From positions 1-20,228 of the forward strand of contig JAIKZT010000217.1 of the NCBI GenBank assembly GCA_024682015.1: a DNA stretch of 20,228 bases, written 5' to 3'. The position numbers were made by a program, and so were the translations under genes. This DNA is from Clostridia bacterium. Lineage in GTDB: Bacteria > Bacillota > Clostridia > Peptostreptococcales > Anaerovoracaceae. The notes under the pieces were generated by a model that saw nothing but the letters and a program-made list of their open reading frames with translations, had not been told where the DNA came from and made no database searches. This document shows, in pieces, positions 16,434-20,228 of the stretch; position 1 is the first letter of the stretch; each line of letters opens with the position of its first letter.

Positions 16434-16470
16434 GCGCCCATTTTTACCGGAGAGGAGAGGAGGAGCCGGA

Positions 16471-16488
16471 ATGAACGACACATCCTGA
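16471..16488 (+). other. Five-codon minigene behind a strong ribosome site
   Basis: GAGAGGAGAGGAGG precedes an ATG at 16471 that encodes only MNDTS before TGA. It may be a leader peptide or the scar of a deleted gene; in related elements a partition or replication gene is expected before parB. I cannot tell which. Confidence 0.35.
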
Positions 16489-16561
16489 AACGAACCGCAA
16501 ATGAACATTGCTCCCGCAATCGAAAACAAAAACAAGAATGAAAAAGAAAGGACAGAAGACA

Positions 16562-17431
16562 ATGAAAAACGAAGTCAGACAGATCCCCTTAAAGCAAATC
16601 GACGACTTCCCGGAGCATCCCTTCCGGGTCTGCACGGATGCGGATATGGCCCAGCTGACCCAAAGCATTCTGGAGCACGGCGTCATCTCACCCGTCATTC
16701 TCCGGCAGAAGGAGGACGGGCGGTATGAGATCATTTCCGGCCACCGCCGCCGCAGGGCCTGCGAGCTGGCGGGGCTGGACGCCGTTCCCGCAGTGGTGCG
16801 GCAGCTCAGCCGGGACGAGGCGATCCTGCTCATGGTGGACTCCAATCTCCAGCGCAGCGTGATCCTGCCCAGCGAAAAGGCCTTTGCCTACAAGATGCGG
16901 CTGGAGGCCATGAAGCGGCAGGGGCAGCGGACCGATCTGCGCTCCGCGCCGGTGGGGTCGAAGTTGCGCTCCCGTTCCTATGACGAGCTGGCGGAACAGG
17001 TCGGGGAAAGCCACACCCAGATCCAGCGGTACATCCGGTTGACGGAGCTGATCCCACCCCTTCTTCAGATGGTAGACGAAGGCAAGCTCCCCATGCGGCA
17101 GGCGGTGGATCTCTCCTATTTGAGCCGGGAAGAGCAGCAGACCGTTCTGGAGCTCATGGAGGATATGGGACGCAGGCCATCTCTGAAGCAGTCCTTTGTG
17201 CTGAAACAGCTATCTCGTGAGGGGGGATTTGACCGTGACGCAGCAGAGGAACTGCTGAGCGAAGAAAAACCGCAGGAGAAGCGCATCGCACTTTCTATGG
17301 AACGCTTTCGGAAGCTGATCCCGATCAGGATGCCTCAGAAGCAGGCCGAGGAGATCATCCTCAAGGCGCTGGCGTTCTATCTCCGCCATCTTGAGATGGA
17401 ACGCCTCCGGGAACAGGAATACGAGCGCTGA
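16562..17431 (+). CDS. parB: ParB/Spo0J-family partition protein
   Basis: ATG 16562 is chosen over upstream in-frame starts because GAAAGGA lies at 16546-16552 and the ParB-like sequence starts at once (289 residues). The N-terminal ParB/Srx domain has PEHPFRV, SILEHGVISPVILR and the nucleotide-binding box ISGHRRRRAC (about residues 57-66). A helix-turn-helix follows at about 140-175 (YDELAEQVGESHTQIQRYIRL). A C-terminal helical part (about 235-289) may dimerise. ParB proteins bind parS sites and work with a ParA ATPase to hold replicons in the cell; no ParA gene is present. The protein may use a host ParA or act in element regulation. An intrinsic terminator and a minigene lie in its leader. 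Confidence 0.88.
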   Translation: MKNEVRQIPLKQIDDFPEHPFRVCTDADMAQLTQSILEHGVISPVILRQKEDGRYEIISGHRRRRACELAGLDAVPAVVRQLSRDEAILLMVDSNLQRSVILPSEKAFAYKMRLEAMKRQGQRTDLRSAPVGSKLRSRSYDELAEQVGESHTQIQRYIRLTELIPPLLQMVDEGKLPMRQAVDLSYLSREEQQTVLELMEDMGRRPSLKQSFVLKQLSREGGFDRDAAEELLSEEKPQEKRIALSMERFRKLIPIRMPQKQAEEIILKALAFYLRHLEMERLREQEYER

Positions 17432-17459
17432 CAGTCACGGGCCGCAAAGCATGGCTCGA

Positions 17460-17532
17460 TCTGCGCAAGCAACGTCCCGGTACGGACACCCGTGCCGGGA
17501 CCGCTTGTCAGGGGCCGTGCCCCTGCGACCCC
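17460..17532 (+). other. Candidate oriT: paired inverted repeats upstream of mobC
   Basis: GTCCCGGTACGG (17474-17485), loop ACAC, CCGTGCCGGGAC (17490-17501) gives a 12-bp stem with one G-U pair. A second hairpin CAGGGGC, CGT, GCCCCTG occupies 17509-17525. They sit directly before mobC, where transfer origins of mobilizable elements normally lie. A diverged inverted copy is at 14736-14808. The strongly shared CGCAAGCAAC next to the large repeat could include the nick region; this is inference. Confidence 0.6.
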
Positions 17533-17558
17533 AATACTGACGGAAGGAGAAAAGCAGA

Positions 17559-17894
17559 ATGAAAAGGATGAAGAGAGAATGCCGATTTGAGCTGCGGCTT
17601 AGCAGGACCGAACTTTCCAATCTGGCGGCAAAATCACGGAAGGCAGGCATCTCCGGCGCGGAATTGATCCGCCGTGCCGTAGAAAACAAAGAAGTCAGAG
17701 AGGCTCCCAGTGTGGACGTAGCACTCTTAGTAAACGAACTCCGCCGCCTGGGGCATGAAATCAACGAGCTTCGGAAAGCCGCCGATGCTCTCGGTTTTAT
17801 TGAAATGGCGACGATGGATGACGCGGTGGGCAAATGCCACGAGGCCTGCCGGACGATCATTGATGCGTATACCGGAAAGGAGAAATCACGATGA
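17559..17894 (+). CDS. mobC: MobC-like relaxosome accessory protein
   Basis: The 111-residue product starts at ATG 17559 behind GGAAGGAG. The N-terminal part (CRFELRLSRTELSNLAAKSRKAGISGAELIRRAV) is a ribbon-helix-helix-type DNA-binding domain, and the C-terminal half is helical (VNELRRLGHEINELRKAAD), as in MobC proteins of mobilizable plasmids and Tn1549-like elements. MobC binds oriT and helps the relaxase nick it. The candidate oriT lies immediately upstream. Its stop overlaps the next start (ATGA). Unusually, no relaxase gene follows, so transfer would need a relaxase from another element. Confidence 0.8.
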   Translation: MKRMKRECRFELRLSRTELSNLAAKSRKAGISGAELIRRAVENKEVREAPSVDVALLVNELRRLGHEINELRKAADALGFIEMATMDDAVGKCHEACRTIIDAYTGKEKSR

Positions 17895-18145
17895 AAAGAG
17901 CAAAAAGAAATGGATATATCGTAGGACTTGGGACCGAGGACCGCTACTATCTGATAAACGGTATGTGGTACATCGTTTCTTCCCAATTTGCGCCGCCCCG
18001 TCCGAAGAGGGAGGATGACGAGACCCTTTCGGACAAACTTCAGAACTATATCGGCGGCGATTTCGCAGACTTGACACCCGCAGAGGACGAAGCTACGCTT
18101 GACGAGGAATATGCTTGTTCGGCTGCCGGAGAGGAGGATTTATAA
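17891..18145 (+). CDS. Small acidic hypothetical protein of the mobile element (84 residues)
   Basis: ATG 17891 overlaps the mobC stop (ATGA) and GGAAAGGAG lies just upstream; the stop directly abuts the recombinase start. The N-terminus is basic (MKRAKRNG), followed by a hydrophobic/aromatic patch (YYLINGMWYIVSSQF). The C-terminal third is strongly acidic (TPAEDEATLDEEY). There is no signal peptide. I do not recognise a named family. Being locked between mobC and the recombinase suggests a role in excision or integration, perhaps as a partner of the recombinase, but that is only inference from position. Confidence 0.7.
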   Translation: MKRAKRNGYIVGLGTEDRYYLINGMWYIVSSQFAPPRPKREDDETLSDKLQNYIGGDFADLTPAEDEATLDEEYACSAAGEEDL

Positions 18146-19855
18146 ATGCAGCCGAAAAAGAAACAGCAACAGACAGGCATCACGGCGCTGTACTGCCGCC
18201 TCAGCCGCGACGACGGCCAGGACGGGGACAGCAATTCCGTGGCGAATCAAAAAAAGATGCTTTCCAAATTTGCGAAGGAAAACAACCTCGGCAATACCCG
18301 TTACTATGTGGACGACGGCTACACCGGCACCAACTTCCGCCGCCCCAGCTTTCAGAAGCTCCTGGAGGATATTGAAATGGGGTATGTGTCCGTAGTAATC
18401 GTAAAGGACATGAGCCGCCTTGGGCGGGACTATCTCCAGGTCGGGTATTACACCGACACCTTTTTCCCGGATCACGGTATCCGCTTCATTGCCATTAACG
18501 ACATGGTGGACAGCGCCGAGGGAGAAAACGAACTGGCTCCGTTCCGCAACGTGATGAACGAGATGTACGCGCGGGACATCAGCCGCAAGGTCCGTTCCGC
18601 CCACCGCATCCGCGGCAACAGCGGCGAGCCTCTGTCCCAGCCGCCCTATGGGTACATGAAATCCCCGGAGAACAAGAAACGGTGGATCATCGACCCGGAG
18701 GCCGCGAAGGTGGTCAGGGAAATCTTCAAAATGTATCTGGAGGGCAAAGGCTTCGAAACGATTGCTCACACTTTACAGGATCAAAAGGTGCTGGTCCCAC
18801 AGGCGTACTGGAAGAGCAAGGGCTTGAACCGGTCTGGCAAGAAGACACAGCCGAATCCGTACCGGTGGTGCAAAACGACGATTACCAGGGTCCTCACGCA
18901 GCAGGAATACTGCGGCGACGTCATCAATTTCAAGACCTATTCCCGCTCTTTCAAGAAGAAAGAGCGTCTGGACAACCCGCCGGAGAATTGGGCGGTGTTC
19001 AAGGGCGTTCATGAGCCCATCATTGACCGGCAGGTGTTCGATCGGGTACAGGGGATGCTGGGCGGAACGAAGCATCGGGCCCCAAAGCCGGAGAACGGAG
19101 AGAAGAATATGTTTTGCGATCTTCTGCGCTGTGCCGACTGCGGGAAAAAGCTCTGGTATCGGACGAGCACCAAGAATCCGGACATCCATTACTTTCTGTG
19201 CTCCAATGCCTCCAAGGACTACCGCGGCACCTGCGAAGGGCGGCACTACATCCGGGCCGACGCGGTGGAAGAAGTGGTCAGGCTGGAATTCATTCGCCTG
19301 GCGGCTTTTCTGGAGCATGACGAGGAGGGTTTCGCGGAGATCCTGGCCAAGAAAACCAACGCAGAGCTGTTGTCCGAAAAAAAGCAGACGGAGGACGCCT
19401 TGCAGAAGGCCGTCAGCCGCAACGAGACGGTAGCGAGCCTCTATGAAAAGGTTTACGAGGACAACGCCTCCGGGAAAGTCACGGACGAATGGTTCCTACA
19501 GCTCTCCCACAAGTATGAGATGGAGCGTATGGAATTGAAGGAGAAAATCGCGGAGTATCGGGAAAAGCTGAGCACGTTGGACGGGCAGCAGCACAGGAAG
19601 GACGCCTTTCTCGCTGCCGTGCGAAAGTTTATGGACATGGGTACTCTTACCGCACCGCTGCTGCGTGAGCTGATCGACCATATCGACGTGTACGAAACGG
19701 AGGGCACCGGCAGGAACCGAACCCAGCGGATCGTGATCCATTACCGCTTTGTCGGGTACTTCGAGCTGCCGGAATCGGCCTTCAGCCGGTCCAGCAGACA
19801 TCGGCTCGATACCCGGCAGGGCGTTTCGGTGGAGTACGTCCCGGAGCCCGCATGA
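18146..19855 (+). CDS. Large serine recombinase (TndX-like integrase)
   Basis: The 569-residue product starts at ATG 18146, right after the previous stop, with GAGGAGG upstream. The catalytic domain (about 1-160) has the nucleophile Ser20 in YCRLSRDD, then VANQKKM, DDGYTGTNFRRPSF and KDMSRLGRDYLQVG. The recombinase domain follows (PPYGYMKSP, about 175-300). A zinc ribbon has CADCGKK (about 329-332) and a second pair in CSNASKDYRGTC. A coiled-coil stretch occupies about 390-490. The size and order fit the large serine recombinases that integrate and excise Firmicutes elements, such as TndX. It should act at attachment sites near both ends of the element; being the last gene, one site should lie just downstream. 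All key motifs look intact. Confidence 0.93.
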   Translation: MQPKKKQQQTGITALYCRLSRDDGQDGDSNSVANQKKMLSKFAKENNLGNTRYYVDDGYTGTNFRRPSFQKLLEDIEMGYVSVVIVKDMSRLGRDYLQVGYYTDTFFPDHGIRFIAINDMVDSAEGENELAPFRNVMNEMYARDISRKVRSAHRIRGNSGEPLSQPPYGYMKSPENKKRWIIDPEAAKVVREIFKMYLEGKGFETIAHTLQDQKVLVPQAYWKSKGLNRSGKKTQPNPYRWCKTTITRVLTQQEYCGDVINFKTYSRSFKKKERLDNPPENWAVFKGVHEPIIDRQVFDRVQGMLGGTKHRAPKPENGEKNMFCDLLRCADCGKKLWYRTSTKNPDIHYFLCSNASKDYRGTCEGRHYIRADAVEEVVRLEFIRLAAFLEHDEEGFAEILAKKTNAELLSEKKQTEDALQKAVSRNETVASLYEKVYEDNASGKVTDEWFLQLSHKYEMERMELKEKIAEYREKLSTLDGQQHRKDAFLAAVRKFMDMGTLTAPLLRELIDHIDVYETEGTGRNRTQRIVIHYRFVGYFELPESAFSRSSRHRLDTRQGVSVEYVPEPA

Positions 19856-19861
19856 AGAACT

Positions 19862-19896
19862 CAGGCAGTTGTTCGGATTCACCGAACAACTGCCTG
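19862..19896. terminator. Perfect 15-bp hairpin after the recombinase gene
   Basis: CAGGCAGTTGTTCGG, loop ATTCA, CCGAACAACTGCCTG starts 7 nt after the recombinase stop. It is probably the transcript terminator or a stabilising structure, but no T-run follows. It could also belong to the right attachment site. Confidence 0.55.
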
Positions 19897-19908
19897 CAAA
19901 ACAAAAGA

Positions 19909-19949
19909 ATCGAGTGTTCATAACCTGAAACCAGTTATGAACACTCGAT
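19909..19949 (-). terminator. Perfect 16-bp hairpin next to the tRNA fragment
   Basis: ATCGAGTGTTCATAAC, 9-nt loop, GTTATGAACACTCGAT. It lies directly past the CCA end of the truncated tRNA copy, just as the 20065-20100 terminator lies past the intact tRNA. It may be the terminator of a former tRNA gene, read on the minus strand. Confidence 0.5.
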
Positions 19950-19950
19950 A

Positions 19951-19982
19951 TGGTCCGAGTGGCGGGATTTGAACCCACGGCC
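19951..19982 (-). pseudogene. Truncated tRNA-Pro 3' end (acceptor and T arm only)
   Basis: These 32 bases are identical to 20100-20131, the CCA end, acceptor strand and T arm of the intact tRNA. The copy stops abruptly at a palindrome-rich insert. It is typical of an attachment-site duplication or a tRNA gene broken by rearrangement. Confidence 0.75.
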
Positions 19983-20052
19983 GCGCAAGCGCGGCCGTAA
20001 ACGGCCAAATGATTGAACGTGCGCTTCGCGCACAGAGGCCGTGGGTTCAGAT
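19979..20052. repeat. Palindrome-rich mosaic with inverted T-arm fragment
   Basis: It contains GGCCGCGC-AA-GCGCGGCC (19979-19996), GGCCG-TAAA-CGGCC (19993-20006) and GTGCGC-TTC-GCGCAC (20019-20033). The block 20034-20052 matches the tRNA sense strand (variable loop and T arm) with one mismatch, so it is inverted relative to the truncated copy at 19951-19982. Confidence 0.7.
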
Positions 20053-20064
20053 TTATTCGAAAGC

Positions 20065-20100
20065 AAAAGATGGCCGCCCCAAAAGGAACGGCCATCTTTT
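20065..20100 (-). terminator. Terminator of tRNA-Pro
   Basis: AAAAGATGGCCG, 12-nt loop, CGGCCATCTTTT. Read on the minus strand it begins at the last tRNA base and ends in a T-run, so it is a good intrinsic terminator. Confidence 0.85.
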
Positions 20101-20175
20101 GGTCCGAGTGGCGGGATTTGAACCCACGGCCTCTTGGTCCCGAACCAAGCACGCTACCAGCTGCGCTACACCCGG
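20100..20175 (-). tRNA. tRNA-Pro (anticodon CGG)
   Basis: On the minus strand this 76-nt gene folds into a complete cloverleaf with an encoded CCA end. The acceptor stem is CCGGGTG with CACTCGG, including one G-U pair. The D stem is GCGC/GCGT and the anticodon stem is CTTGG/CCAAG around loop TTCGGGA. The T arm is GTGGG-TTCAAAT-CCCGC. Positions 34-36 are CGG, which reads the proline codon CCG, a frequent codon in this GC-rich DNA. A terminator follows immediately. The plus-strand neighbour is the mobile element; the 3' half is duplicated at 19951-19982. Confidence 0.96.
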
Positions 20176-20213
20176 AAATCGAATGCGTTTCAAAATCGTC
20201 GGAAACGCGCCAC

Positions 20214-20219
20214 ATCATA
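20214..20219 (-). promoter_or_regulatory. Candidate -10 box of tRNA-Pro
   Basis: The minus strand reads TATGAT about 40 nt before the tRNA 5' end. The -35 would lie beyond the window. An inverted repeat GCGTTTC/GAAACGC (20185-20191, 20202-20208) lies in the leader. Confidence 0.35.
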
Positions 20220-20228
20220 ATAAAGGAT

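Noticed and set aside
17435..17986. Minus-strand open frame over the oriT region and mobC
   Set aside because: No ribosome site or domain; explained by mobC on the plus strand.
19951..20131. Attachment-site pair of the serine recombinase element
   Set aside because: Both copies lie on the same side of the element and no match to this tRNA sequence occurs at the left junction (14650-14840).

Overview
The window looks like part of a high-GC Firmicutes genome, probably a gut or rumen Clostridia of the Oscillospiraceae type. The clues are strong AGGAGG-type ribosome sites, an S-layer-homology anchored surface protein, an ECF-type vitamin transporter, a large serine recombinase mobile element with RepA_N, ParB and MobC genes, and a tRNA with an encoded CCA end. 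The genus cannot be named from the sequence alone.

Region 1 (about 1-510) does not match what follows. It is an in-frame stretch of lower GC that encodes a soluble helical segment and an Asp/Ser/Ala-rich linker. It runs without a stop into a GC-rich membrane protein. I read it as a probable assembly chimera, or much less likely a gene fusion.

Region 2 (about 510-14649) is one tightly packed plus-strand operon. It encodes a membrane transglutaminase-fold protein whose catalytic triad is replaced; a 1708-residue secreted protein with beta-sandwich repeats, a PQQ-like propeller, an Ig-like domain and SLH-like repeats; a lipoprotein with an alpha/alpha-barrel (prenyltransferase/squalene-cyclase-like) fold; an 83-residue basic protein; a membrane-anchored DUF4430 protein; EcfT; a TIM-barrel sugar-isomerase-like enzyme; and a single polypeptide joining two ECF ATPases to an S-component-like membrane domain. 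The alpha/alpha-barrel plus DUF4430 pair is the domain pair of intrinsic factor and transcobalamin, split over two genes. The working hypothesis is surface capture of cobalamin or a related corrinoid, delivered to a dedicated ECF importer.

Region 3 (about 14650-19950) is a small integrated mobilizable element: a LexA-like repressor with a clear sigma-A promoter and candidate operators, a repeat-rich non-coding stretch, a short RepA_N protein, ParB, an oriT-like region, MobC, a small acidic protein and a large serine recombinase. No relaxase, ParA or conjugation gene lies inside it. Two diverged copies of the oriT-like sequence lie in opposite orientation, and repA and parB each sit behind a very similar intrinsic terminator.

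Region 4 (about 19950-20228) holds a minus-strand tRNA-Pro(CGG) with its terminator, preceded by a partial duplicate of the tRNA 3' end and an inverted T-arm fragment in a palindrome-rich mosaic, which suggests an older integration or rearrangement at this tRNA.
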